NCBI GenBank assembly: GCA_019359235.1
Contig: JAHHHT010000010.1
Coordinates: forward strand, 124,001-188,000
Direction of reading: 5' to 3'
DNA: 64,000 bases
Source of the DNA: Oscillatoria princeps RMCB-10
GTDB lineage: Bacteria; Cyanobacteriota; Cyanobacteriia; Cyanobacteriales; Oscillatoriaceae
Positions 1-7,921 of this stretch are shown one piece after another. Position 1 is the stretch's first letter; each line of letters opens with the position of its first letter. Under the pieces are notes generated by a model, which saw nothing but the letters and a program-made list of their open reading frames with translations, did not search any database and had not been told where the DNA came from. A program made the translations under genes and the position numbers.

Positions 1-140
1 TTAAATTACGCACGCTGTGCTTGCTCTGCTGTGATCAACGCCTTACGGCATCAAAGGTTGGGACAGCTTTGTGGGAAGCTGGAAAAAAGCCGGGGCGAGT
101 GCTGTGTCAGCTAGAGGCGTCTCTTTTCTCCCTCTCTTTC

Positions 141-185
141 TCCCCCTCCCCGTTCACGGGGAGGGGGTTGGGGGGTGGGGTTCCC
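141..185. repeat. G-rich palindromic repeat (CCCCTCCCC hairpin family)
   Basis: An inverted repeat (CCCCCTCCCCG, 4-nt loop, CGGGGAGGGGG) is followed by a G-rich tail ending GGTGGGGTTC. The same unit recurs near 10161-10198, 10364-10408, 17152-17192, 17250-17292, 17455-17498, 25182-25228 and 42486-42534, in both orientations and only between genes. The rest of 1-277 shows no credible gene. The hairpin lies just past the 3' end of lepA and could end its transcript, but it has no U-tract on that strand. Confidence 0.75.
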
Positions 186-277
186 TTGGCGCAAAGAGTT
201 TTGCACCAGCCTCGTGCGAGGCCGAAATTGTCATCGAATCCAACCGCACGGACGCCGCCGTTCCCCCAATTCAGGGG

Positions 278-2089
278 CTAACCCGGATCCAGCTTCAGCA
301 CCGCCATGAAAGCCTCTTGCGGCACATCAACCGTGCCGATCGCCTTCAGCCGCTTTTTCCCCTTAGCTTGTTTTTGTAGCAGTTTTTTCTTGCGGCTGAT
401 GTCGCCACCGTAACATTTTGCCAGAACATCCTTGCGCAGGGCGGGGATGTGTTCGCTAGCGATCACCCGAGAGCCGATAGAAGCTTGCAGCGGAACCTTG
501 AACTGGTGACGGGGAATCAGTTCCTTGAGCTTTTCCACCAGAGCCCGCCCGACGTGATAGGCTTTGTCGCGGTGGACAATCATAGCCAGAGCGTCAACCG
601 GGTCATTATTGATCATAATATCCAACCTCACCAGAGGATTTTCGCGGTAGCCGATCAGGTGGTACTCCATGCTGGCGTAGCCCCGCGAGCGGGACTTCAT
701 CAGGTCAAAAAAGTCAGTCACCACCTCAGACAGCGGCAATTCATAAATCAGCGCCGTGCGTTCTGGGGTGAGATACTTCATGTCCTTAAACACGCCGCGC
801 CGGTTTTGACAGAGTTCCATCAGGGTGCCGACATAGGTTTCCGGCGTAATCAGCTCCACCCGCACATAAGGTTCTTCAATCTTCTCCCGGTAGTGAGGTT
901 CCGGCAAGTGGCTGGGATTGTCAATATCGATCACCTCCGCGCTTGTCGTTGTCACCCGGTAGACTACAGAAGGAGCCGTGACAATCAAATCCAGGTCGTA
1001 TTCCCGCTCCAGGCGCTCCTGCACGATCTCCATGTGCAGCAAGCCGAGGAAGCCGCAGCGGAAACCGAAACCCATAGCGCTGGAGGTTTCCGGCTCGTAG
1101 TGCAGCGCCGCATCATTTAATTTCAGCTTTTCCAGGGCTTCGCGCAAGTCCGGGAATTGGTCGGCGTCAGTGGGGAACAGACCGCAAAACACCATAGGGT
1201 TGGCCTCGGCGTAGCCGGGGAGGGGTTCGGCTGCCGGTGCCGCCGCCTGAGTGATCGTGTCGCCGACGCGGGCGTCTTCCACGGTTTTAATCGCAGCCGC
1301 CAGGTAGCCCACCTCACCGGCATGGAGTTCATTCACCTGGGTTTGGCTGGGGGAGAGTACGCCCAACTCGTCAATCTGGTACTGTTTGCCCGAAACCATC
1401 AGCAGGATGCGGTCGCCTTTTTTCACCGTGCCGTCCATAACGCGGAAATAAACGATAACGCCGCGATAGGGATCGTAATAGCTGTCAAAAATCAGCGCCC
1501 GCAGGGGGGAAGCCACCGTATCTTGCGGTGCCGGCACCCGAGCTACCATCTCCTCCAGGATTTCGTCAATGCCAATGCCCTCTTTAGCGGAGGCGAGAAT
1601 GGCACGGCTGCAGTCGAGGCCAACGATCTCTTCGATTTCCCGTTTCACCCGCTCGGGTTCGGCACCGGGCAGGTCAATTTTATTGAGAACCGGGATAATC
1701 TCCAGGTTGTGATCTAGGGCCAGGTACACATTGGCCAGAGTCTGCGCCTCGACGCCCTGGGAGGCGTCCACCACCAGCAGAGCCCCCTCACAGGCGGCGA
1801 GACTGCGGGACACCTCGTAGGAGAAATCCACATGCCCCGGGGTGTCAATCAAATTGAGCACGTAGAGCTGGCCATCCTTAGCCTTGTAGTTCATGCGGGC
1901 CGCTTGCAGCTTGATAGTGATGCCGCGCTCCCGTTCCAGATCCATGTTGTCCAGGAACTGCTCTTTCATCTCCCGCGCATCCACCGTGCCGGTGGCCTGC
2001 AAGAGGCGGTCCGCTAGGGTGGATTTGCCGTGGTCGATGTGGGCAATGATCGAAAAATTACGAATGCGAGAGACGGGGACGTCAGTCAT
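278..2089 (-). CDS. lepA: Elongation factor 4 (LepA), ribosomal back-translocase GTPase
   Basis: LepA is a GTPase related to EF-G that acts on stalled or mistranslocated ribosomes. The product is 603 residues from the chosen start, the usual family length. The G domain has the P-loop in AHIDHGKS (residues 16-23), the switch motif DTPGH and the base-specificity motif NKID. The C-terminal LepA domain ends in a basic stretch ([15 protein letters not shown]). An upstream in-frame start would add ten residues; the start at 2089 ([11 protein letters not shown]) matches the conserved LepA N-terminus. It is transcribed away from the next gene and stands alone. Recognition is by conserved motifs along the whole length. 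Confidence 0.97.
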   Translation of the reverse strand: MTDVPVSRIRNFSIIAHIDHGKSTLADRLLQATGTVDAREMKEQFLDNMDLERERGITIKLQAARMNYKAKDGQLYVLNLIDTPGHVDFSYEVSRSLAACEGALLVVDASQGVEAQTLANVYLALDHNLEIIPVLNKIDLPGAEPERVKREIEEIVGLDCSRAILASAKEGIGIDEILEEMVARVPAPQDTVASPLRALIFDSYYDPYRGVIVYFRVMDGTVKKGDRILLMVSGKQYQIDELGVLSPSQTQVNELHAGEVGYLAAAIKTVEDARVGDTITQAAAPAAEPLPGYAEANPMVFCGLFPTDADQFPDLREALEKLKLNDAALHYEPETSSAMGFGFRCGFLGLLHMEIVQERLEREYDLDLIVTAPSVVYRVTTTSAEVIDIDNPSHLPEPHYREKIEEPYVRVELITPETYVGTLMELCQNRRGVFKDMKYLTPERTALIYELPLSEVVTDFFDLMKSRSRGYASMEYHLIGYRENPLVRLDIMINNDPVDALAMIVHRDKAYHVGRALVEKLKELIPRHQFKVPLQASIGSRVIASEHIPALRKDVLAKCYGGDISRKKKLLQKQAKGKKRLKAIGTVDVPQEAFMAVLKLDPG

Positions 2090-2397
2090 ACGCTTAGCAT
2101 AAGCTGCGCTCAGCTTCAAAACCAGTGGGATGGGGACACAGACGCGGTTGCCCGACAGAAGCCTGCTTAGTGCATTTTAATGCTTTCTTCGCGCTTAAGG
2201 TGTTGCGCCTCTTCTTATAGTGTATAAAGCAGCGTCGTACAATAGGCTTTAGGGAACGCAGCTGCCACCCCAAATGCCGGTCGTCGCTGCACCGAACACA
2301 GGACCGACCGCGTTCCTCGATGGCGAGTCAGTCCAGTTGCTGTCAGCCATGCCACCTGCTCTCGCCCCTTCGTTGTTTGTGATTAGGATTTGTTTTT

Positions 2398-2628
2398 ATG
2401 AATGAGCCTGCTGTTGACACTCGCCGCTCAGCTGAGAAAGTAGAAGTTTCCGTCCATATCGATTCCGAACTGGTAGACCAGCTCAAGCACCTCACCAACG
2501 ACCCCAGCAAGATTATTGAAACCGCTCTGCGGCAGTGGCTGCGCGGGGAAGTGGGTCGGGATGACGACCTGACTCGCCACCTGATGAGAAACCCACCCGT
2601 GCCCCCCAGAGGCGAATGGAATGATTGA
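2398..2628 (+). CDS. Small RHH-like protein, possible orphan antitoxin
   Basis: A 76-residue protein. The central part (VEVSVHIDSELVDQLKHL) has the beta-strand then amphipathic-helix pattern of ribbon-helix-helix DNA-binding proteins such as CcdA-type antitoxins; the C-terminus is proline-rich and probably disordered. An AGGA at 2385-2388 lies 9 nt before the ATG. No toxin gene follows: the next 100 bases are GGGCATG and ATGACC heptamer repeats, so if this is an antitoxin it is an orphan. The reading frame and codon use look real. Family assignment is by pattern only. Confidence 0.6.
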   Translation: MNEPAVDTRRSAEKVEVSVHIDSELVDQLKHLTNDPSKIIETALRQWLRGEVGRDDDLTRHLMRNPPVPPRGEWND

Positions 2629-2642
2629 AGCGAATTGCTAAA

Positions 2643-2735
2643 TGGGGCACCGGGCATGGGGCACCGGGCATGGGGCACCGGACATGGGACGTAAACAGAA
2701 AACCAATGACCAGTGACCTGTGACCGGCGCTCTTC
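2643..2735. repeat. GGGCATGGGGCACC tandem repeats followed by TGACC heptamers
   Basis: Three copies of a 14-base unit (GGGGCACCGGGCAT) run through 2643-2691, followed by a loose run of AATGACC/AGTGACC/TGTGACC units at 2702-2725. The first family recurs at 7690-7745, 16868-16917, 24246-24303 and 60538-60620; the second recurs at 33051-33122. They resemble the short tandemly repeated repetitive sequences of filamentous cyanobacteria. Confidence 0.8.
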
Positions 2736-2798
2736 GTGTCGGGTGACGCCATAACTCCGTCAGGATTCACGCGCGGCAGTTTCTTCTGTGGAAATCTG

Positions 2799-4619
2799 AT
2801 GACCTCTCCTGCTGAGAACCAGCTTTCTGTTGCTCAATCTCCAGGCTTAGCATCTACGACTTGTGAAAATTCTCGCTGGTTGCGAGGGCTGGGGGCAGAG
2901 TTGGCATTCACTCAAGACGCCAGAGGCGTCTATCTTTCCTTCTACTGGCAACCGGCTGAGGGTTACGGTCTGCTGCCCGAGCGAGTTGTGGGACTTTCGC
3001 TCTCGCAATCCTTCGGGCCGGTGGCGCTCGCACCCTATATGGACAGGGTGCGGCGGGTTTTGCAAAGCCGGATTCCAGAACGGTTCACCTATCCGTTTCG
3101 CTACGCCGAGCAGTATTTTCTCTTCGAGCTGGCCGTCAGCCCGATTTTGACATCGAACTCAGACGTGACTGCGGTTCTGGTCATGGGCCGGCTGCTGCAC
3201 GAGGCGCACAGCAGCCAGCCAGGGTCGAGCGCCGAGTCAGCGGGCGACCCGACAGTTGAGGGGTCTGGCCTCGACCTCCACCAAAAACTGCTGGCCGAAA
3301 TTGTGGGGAGCGTCCGCCGCACCCTGCCTCCGGGATCGGAACTCTACCAAAAACTGCTCAGCAAAATTGCCCGCAATATCCGCCGCACTCTGGATTTCCA
3401 GACGATTTGCCAGCAAACGGTAAGCGGGCTGGGGCAGGCGCTTTCTCTGAATCGCTGCATTATCTGCCCCTACAGCAGTCCCAGCATTTCGGTGCGGGTG
3501 GGAGCTGAGTACCGCCAAGAACCTTTCCCTTCTATGCTGGGGCTAGAACTGTCGCTCTCCGACGATCCCTGCCTGAGTCGGGCGATCTCCACCCTCGAAC
3601 CGGTTGCCAGCGAGATCCTCCCCGCCGGCGACTTTCAGCAGCAGTCGGTTCTGGTGGTGCCTGCGTCCTACCAAGACCGGCCCAACGCTCTGATTTGCCT
3701 GCACCAGTGCGACCGCTCTCGCCCCTGGAGTGTGGCTGAGATTGAGTTCGTGCGCGAGCTGGCGGAGCAAGTCGGCACGGCGCTGGCTCACGCCACTCTC
3801 TACAAGGAATTGCAACAAGCCCGCGAGGAAGCTGAGGAAGCCTCCCGCCTGAAAAGCGAGTTTCTGGCGAATACTTCCCACGAACTGCGCACCCCCCTCA
3901 ACGGGATGATTGGATTCCTGAAGCTGATCATCGACGGGATGGCGGACGATCCCGAAGAGCAGGAGGAATTTCTCCGCGAGGCTTACCGCTCTGCCCTGCA
4001 CCTGCTCAATTTGATTAATGATGTCTTGGATATCGCCAAAATTGAGGCCGGCAAGATGCAGCTGGAACTGGGCCCTGTGAAGCTGGATGAGCTTTTTAAG
4101 GATGTCGGGGACTTGACGCAGGCCCAGGTGCAGCAGAAAAATCTCTTCTTCCAAGTGCAAAAGCCGGCAACCCATGACGAGTGTATTCTGTTCGGCAACT
4201 ACCAGCGGCTGCTTCAGGTGATGTTAAACCTGGTTGGCAATGCGATCAAATTTACTCACGAAGGTGGGGTCAGCGTTAGCGCGGAGGTGATCCGCCAGAA
4301 GGTGATTGTTCAGAATCAGGAACTCCCGGGCATGGTTAGAGTGCGCGTGGCGGATACCGGCATCGGGGTGCCTCTGGAAAAACAGCACCGCCTGTTTCAG
4401 TCTTTCTCTCAAGTGGACAGCTCCCGCACCCGCCAGTACGGCGGCACCGGCTTGGGACTGGCCATCTCCCAAAAGCTGGTGGAAGCTATGGGGGGTTCGG
4501 TCAATTTCTACAGTATGGGCGAGGGACTGGGATCTACGGTGACGTTTACTGTGCCCCTCTATCAGGAGCCGGTGATGATTTGCTCGCCACCCCCTGACCC
4601 GATTGACCTATTTCTTTAG
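2799..4619 (+). CDS. GAF-domain sensor histidine kinase
   Basis: Cytoplasmic hybrid-type sensor without receiver domain, 606 residues from the ATG at 2799 (an upstream start at 2736 would add 21 residues encoded by repeat-like DNA). Order: an N-terminal PAS-like region (about residues 10-150), a linker holding two copies of a QKLL..I...RRTL motif, a GAF domain (about 205-335), a coiled coil, HisKA with the phospho-accepting His in SHELRTPLNG (H361), and HATPase_c with N box (NLVGNAIKFT), G1 (DTGIG) and G2 (GTGLGLAIS). All catalytic motifs are intact. The adjacent downstream gene is a paralogue from the GAF domain onward. No response regulator is adjacent, so the partner is unknown. The ligand of the GAF domain cannot be read from sequence; no bilin-type cysteine motif was obvious. 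Confidence 0.9.
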   Translation: MTSPAENQLSVAQSPGLASTTCENSRWLRGLGAELAFTQDARGVYLSFYWQPAEGYGLLPERVVGLSLSQSFGPVALAPYMDRVRRVLQSRIPERFTYPFRYAEQYFLFELAVSPILTSNSDVTAVLVMGRLLHEAHSSQPGSSAESAGDPTVEGSGLDLHQKLLAEIVGSVRRTLPPGSELYQKLLSKIARNIRRTLDFQTICQQTVSGLGQALSLNRCIICPYSSPSISVRVGAEYRQEPFPSMLGLELSLSDDPCLSRAISTLEPVASEILPAGDFQQQSVLVVPASYQDRPNALICLHQCDRSRPWSVAEIEFVRELAEQVGTALAHATLYKELQQAREEAEEASRLKSEFLANTSHELRTPLNGMIGFLKLIIDGMADDPEEQEEFLREAYRSALHLLNLINDVLDIAKIEAGKMQLELGPVKLDELFKDVGDLTQAQVQQKNLFFQVQKPATHDECILFGNYQRLLQVMLNLVGNAIKFTHEGGVSVSAEVIRQKVIVQNQELPGMVRVRVADTGIGVPLEKQHRLFQSFSQVDSSRTRQYGGTGLGLAISQKLVEAMGGSVNFYSMGEGLGSTVTFTVPLYQEPVMICSPPPDPIDLFL

Positions 4620-5240
4620 GGCACGCCGCTCCTACGGAGCCGCAACGCTTACGCATGGGGCATCACGCAAAAGGGCATACAGGGGGTTCCAGGCAAAGTG
4701 GCAACTCCGCAGGGTGCGCTCGGGCTCACCCTATTTTACAGGAGCTTTACAAAAGCTCTTACCGCTTATTGTGCCTGAAAGCCACACGCCATCTGTAATT
4801 TTACGGTTGAATGACTTGTCTTTATCCAAATTTTGTTAAAGATTCAATAAAGATAAGTATATTTTATGGCGATCCCCAGAGAGAAAATGGCAAAATTTCA
4901 GTAGATTTACGAAAAAGCCCGTCCCAGACAATCGTTTGGAGATATATTCCGTCTGAATAGTTTGTAAACCGCCCTTTGGCCTGCGTCCAAAGGGGTGTCG
5001 GGGCGCAGAGATTTTCTCGCAGTCGGCGCTGGCTCTGCCCGCGAGCGACCCGCCCCTACCTATAAGAAGCTAATTATACGGAATAGAAGAGACTTAAGGA
5101 AGCTGAAACGCTTATTCTGCCTAATTTTTAGCTGAGTTTTCAGAATTAAGTCCGGCAGATGAGTATAAAAACTGAATGCCAGTGCGACAAGGGCGACTGT
5201 TTGTGGGATTCGGGCGTAAAAGTCGTTTAAGGAGGGTGCT
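4620..5240. other. Intergenic gap between the two kinase genes
   Basis: About 620 bases without a credible gene. At 4627-4655 there is a copy of a CTCCTACGGAGCCGCAACGC repeat, also found inside the pseudogene near 53900. The stretch 4795-4960 is AT-rich; 4980-5060 is GC-rich with a CCCGCCCCTACC motif common near other repeats here. A good ribosome-binding site (GGAGG, 5231-5235) belongs to the next gene. I see no RNA gene. Confidence 0.6.
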
Positions 5241-6479
5241 GTGACCCAGAAAATATCCGAAACATCCCAAAAACTGTTGCTGGAAATTGGCAGGAATATC
5301 CGCCGCACGCGGGATTTAAACACGATTTGGCAGGAAACGGTTCGAGCCCTCAGACCGGCAACAGGTGCCAGCCGCTGTATCATTTGTCCGCTCACAAGTA
5401 ATAGCGCCATCTTGACGGTGGTGGCTGAGTGCGCCCTTGAGTCAGTTTCTTCGATGCTGGGTTGGCAAATCCAACTGGGGGCGGAGCCTTATTTGAGTCA
5501 GGCGCTGGCCACAAAGGACGTGGTGGTGGCCGACCGGCTGGAAGCGGGCAGCCGGGAAGGGCGACAGTCGGTGCTGGCGGTGGCGAGCCGCTATCAAGAC
5601 AAACCCAACGCTGTGATTAGCGTGTACTACTGCGATGGCCAAGGCCGGTGGAGTGATGAGGATCTCGAATTCGTGCGCGAAGTGGCGGATATGGCCGGCA
5701 GTGCGATCGCTCACGCTAACCTCTGTCAGGAATTGCAGTCGGCTCAACGGCAACTGAAAGAAGCCTTGAGTTTGAAAAGCCAGTTTCTGCTCATGATTAA
5801 CGACCAAATTCGCAATCCCCTCAACGGCATAATTGGGCCTCTGACGCTGATTCTAGATGATCAGATGGACGATGCAGCGGAGGAGCGGGCATTTCTCCAA
5901 GATGCTTGCGGCTCGGCGCTCCATCTCTATGAAATGATTAATGACATCCTGACTTTCAAGACAAAACCGGCTCACATGCAGCTAGAATTGCTGCCGGTCA
6001 ATTTTAATAAACTGCTTAAAGATGTCCAGCGCTATATGCTAGCTCCGGTACTCAACAAGCGGCTCTCCCTCAACATTCAAATGCCTGCCGAGGAAATTCT
6101 AGTGTGCGCCGACTACCAGCGGCTGCTGCAAGTCATGTTACATCTGGCCGGCAATGCTATCAAATTCACTCGGAAAGGTGGGGTGACGATTAGTGCTGAA
6201 GTGCTCAGACAGAGGGCGATCGTTCACGACCGGGAGCGACCGGGAATGGTGGAAGTGCGAGTGTCTGACACCGGCATTGGGGTGCCGGTGGAATATCAGC
6301 GCCGGCTGTTTGAACCTTTCTTTCGAGTGCACGCCTCCACCACAAGTCCCTACCCGGGCAGCGGTCTGGGTCTGGCGATCTCCAAAAAGCTGGTGGAAGC
6401 GATGGGGGGCGAGATTCATTTTTACAGTATGGGCGAGGGACTGGGCTCGACAGTTTCCTTCACTGTGCCGCTCTATTGA
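5241..6479 (+). CDS. GAF histidine-kinase paralogue lacking the phospho-accepting His (pseudokinase)
   Basis: 412 residues, GTG start with GGAGG five bases upstream. It aligns to the second half of the upstream kinase: a leading QKLL.EI.RNIRRTR motif, a GAF domain (about 25-160), a HisKA-like dimerisation region and HATPase_c. The H box reads NDQIRNPLNG where the neighbour reads SHELRTPLNG, so the phospho-accepting His is Asp188 (codon GAC at 5802-5804) and the adjacent Glu is Gln. In the N box the first Asn is His (HLAGNAIKFT), but the Mg-binding Asn, G1 (DTGIG) and G2 (GSGLGLAIS) remain. ATP binding is therefore plausible while autophosphorylation on His is not. The frame is open and codon use normal, so it appears to be a maintained gene, perhaps a heterodimer partner or regulator of the upstream kinase (inference). 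Confidence 0.88.
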   Translation: MTQKISETSQKLLLEIGRNIRRTRDLNTIWQETVRALRPATGASRCIICPLTSNSAILTVVAECALESVSSMLGWQIQLGAEPYLSQALATKDVVVADRLEAGSREGRQSVLAVASRYQDKPNAVISVYYCDGQGRWSDEDLEFVREVADMAGSAIAHANLCQELQSAQRQLKEALSLKSQFLLMINDQIRNPLNGIIGPLTLILDDQMDDAAEERAFLQDACGSALHLYEMINDILTFKTKPAHMQLELLPVNFNKLLKDVQRYMLAPVLNKRLSLNIQMPAEEILVCADYQRLLQVMLHLAGNAIKFTRKGGVTISAEVLRQRAIVHDRERPGMVEVRVSDTGIGVPVEYQRRLFEPFFRVHASTTSPYPGSGLGLAISKKLVEAMGGEIHFYSMGEGLGSTVSFTVPLY

Positions 6480-6636
6480 GTGCCGGTGAGGGGAACCGTA
6501 CTGAACGCTCGCATTGACTTATTCCAGAAAATGTGATAAAGCGGGCCGGTGGCACGTCTCGCCTGCAGCCGGTCGTTTTCAAAATTTTGACAAGATTCTT
6601 ATACTAAGAAATAGTTAACGATACCGAGAGGATTCC

Positions 6637-7287
6637 ATGACCGAGCTTCCTTCGGCTCGCGACTTATTTCGAGCCGCTTACGAAAACCGGTACACCTGGG
6701 ATGCGGACTTTCCCGGCTACAGCGCGGATGTTGAGCTCAAGCAGGGTGAAGAAGTCTACACCGGCTCCCTTCGCATCAATCGCGACTATAGTGTGGAAGT
6801 CACCGGCATCGAAGACGAAGAGGTGAGACAGAGTGTCTACACCCAGCTGCGGGACGTTGTAACCCACCGCAAACGGAACTCCTTTGAGGAGTCCCACGGG
6901 AAAAACACCTTTAGCACCGGCACAGCAGACGACACCGGCGCGGTGGAGATTCTTGTCAAAGGCGACTCGATGGGGTCTAACTACAAAATCCGGGGCACCG
7001 AAATTTGCCAGGTGAGCCGGGTGATGGGTCGGATGGCCTTTGTGATTGACACGCACGAAAGCTTGGACACAGGGTCTGGCTACGTTTCTAGCCGGTACGA
7101 CGCCGTTTTCCGCAACCCCCAGACGAATGACATCATCCGCGAACTGCAATTTGAGGACACCTACGAGAAAATCGGCGATTACTGGGTGATGACGCGCCAG
7201 GTCGTCCACTCTAAGGAAAATGGCTCGGTAACCACCACCGAGTTCAACTTCTCCAACGTCAAGCTGCTCGAGCTGGTAGCTGTTTAG
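6637..7287 (+). CDS. DUF3386 family protein
   Basis: A 216-residue soluble protein with no signal peptide or membrane segment, rich in beta-strand pattern and charged residues. It matches the DUF3386 family, which is essentially confined to cyanobacteria and plants, over its whole length (RDLFRAAYENRYTW near the start, YDAVFRNPQTNDI in the C-terminal third). The function is unknown. A GAGAGG lies 5-10 bases before the ATG. A TTGACA at 6587-6592 with a weak AATAGT at 6610-6615 is a possible promoter. It stands between the kinase pair and the Nfu gene, all on the same strand but with gaps over 100 bases. Confidence 0.85.
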   Translation: MTELPSARDLFRAAYENRYTWDADFPGYSADVELKQGEEVYTGSLRINRDYSVEVTGIEDEEVRQSVYTQLRDVVTHRKRNSFEESHGKNTFSTGTADDTGAVEILVKGDSMGSNYKIRGTEICQVSRVMGRMAFVIDTHESLDTGSGYVSSRYDAVFRNPQTNDIIRELQFEDTYEKIGDYWVMTRQVVHSKENGSVTTTEFNFSNVKLLELVAV

Positions 7288-7434
7288 CCGTCCTGCGCTT
7301 TCTGGCTGTCCTTTGCCTTGCGGGCACCCACAAGGGGTGCCCCCACAGCATGCGCAACGAGACGGACGAGGCGGCGAACAAGATAGGATCGGTATAAGCC
7401 TCAATTGCATGGAAAGATTTTTGGGAGGAAAACC

Positions 7435-7677
7435 ATGTCGGAAACTCTAGCACTCACACCTGAAAACGTTGAAACAGTTTTGGATCAAATGCGCCCCTAC
7501 CTGATGTCGGATGGGGGCAATGTTGAGCTTGTCGAAATAGATGGCCCAATTGTGAAGCTGCGGCTCCAGGGAGCCTGCGGTTCTTGTCCGAGCTCGACAA
7601 TGACGCTGAAGATGGGAATTGAGCGCCGGCTGTGCGAATTCATCCCGGAAATTTCTGAAGTCGAGCAGGTGCAGTAG
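7435..7677 (+). CDS. Nfu-type iron-sulfur cluster scaffold (NifU C-terminal domain)
   Basis: An 80-residue single-domain protein matching cyanobacterial CnfU/Nfu proteins that assemble and donate [4Fe-4S] clusters, for example to photosystem I. It has the [16 protein letters not shown] segment and the cluster-binding CGSC motif (CxxC) near residue 45. The ATG at 7435 is chosen because a strong GGGAGGAAAACC ribosome-binding site precedes it and because the family starts here; an in-frame start 30 bases upstream would overlap that site. Length is right for stand-alone Nfu. GGGCATG repeats follow immediately. Confidence 0.94.
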   Translation: MSETLALTPENVETVLDQMRPYLMSDGGNVELVEIDGPIVKLRLQGACGSCPSSTMTLKMGIERRLCEFIPEISEVEQVQ

Positions 7678-7689
7678 TCAGCGGGGACT

Positions 7690-7800
7690 GGGCGCTGGGG
7701 GCTGGGCATGGGGTATGGGGCATTGGGCGCGGGGCATTGGGCGTAACTAATTCCCCGCCCAGACTTCCCAACTGCAGTTAATCAACCGGATATGATAAAA
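7690..7800. repeat. GGGCATGG/GGGCATTGG heptamer array with conserved trailing sequence
   Basis: Degenerate heptamers (GGGGCTGGGCATGGGG, GGGCATTGGGC) run from 7690 to 7745. They are followed by GGGCGTAACTAATT and AATCAACCGGATATGATAAA. A second locus (16868-16965) has the same heptamers followed by GGGCGTAACTAATC and AATCAACTGGACACGATATA, so the two loci share more than the simple repeat and probably descend from one duplicated intergenic unit. Confidence 0.65.
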
Positions 7801-7921
7801 CACCCCAAACTGCACCCCACACCTGACAGCGGAGAAAAAGCTGACGCATAATAGCGGAAAACTGATACATTGAACAGGGGAAGCAAACTGCTTTTCCCTG
7901 TTTGTTTTTAAGCGCAATCCC

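Noticed and set aside
449-1120. Long forward frame of about 220 codons
   Set aside because: It lies wholly antisense to lepA, which has every family motif; the translation has no protein-like pattern.
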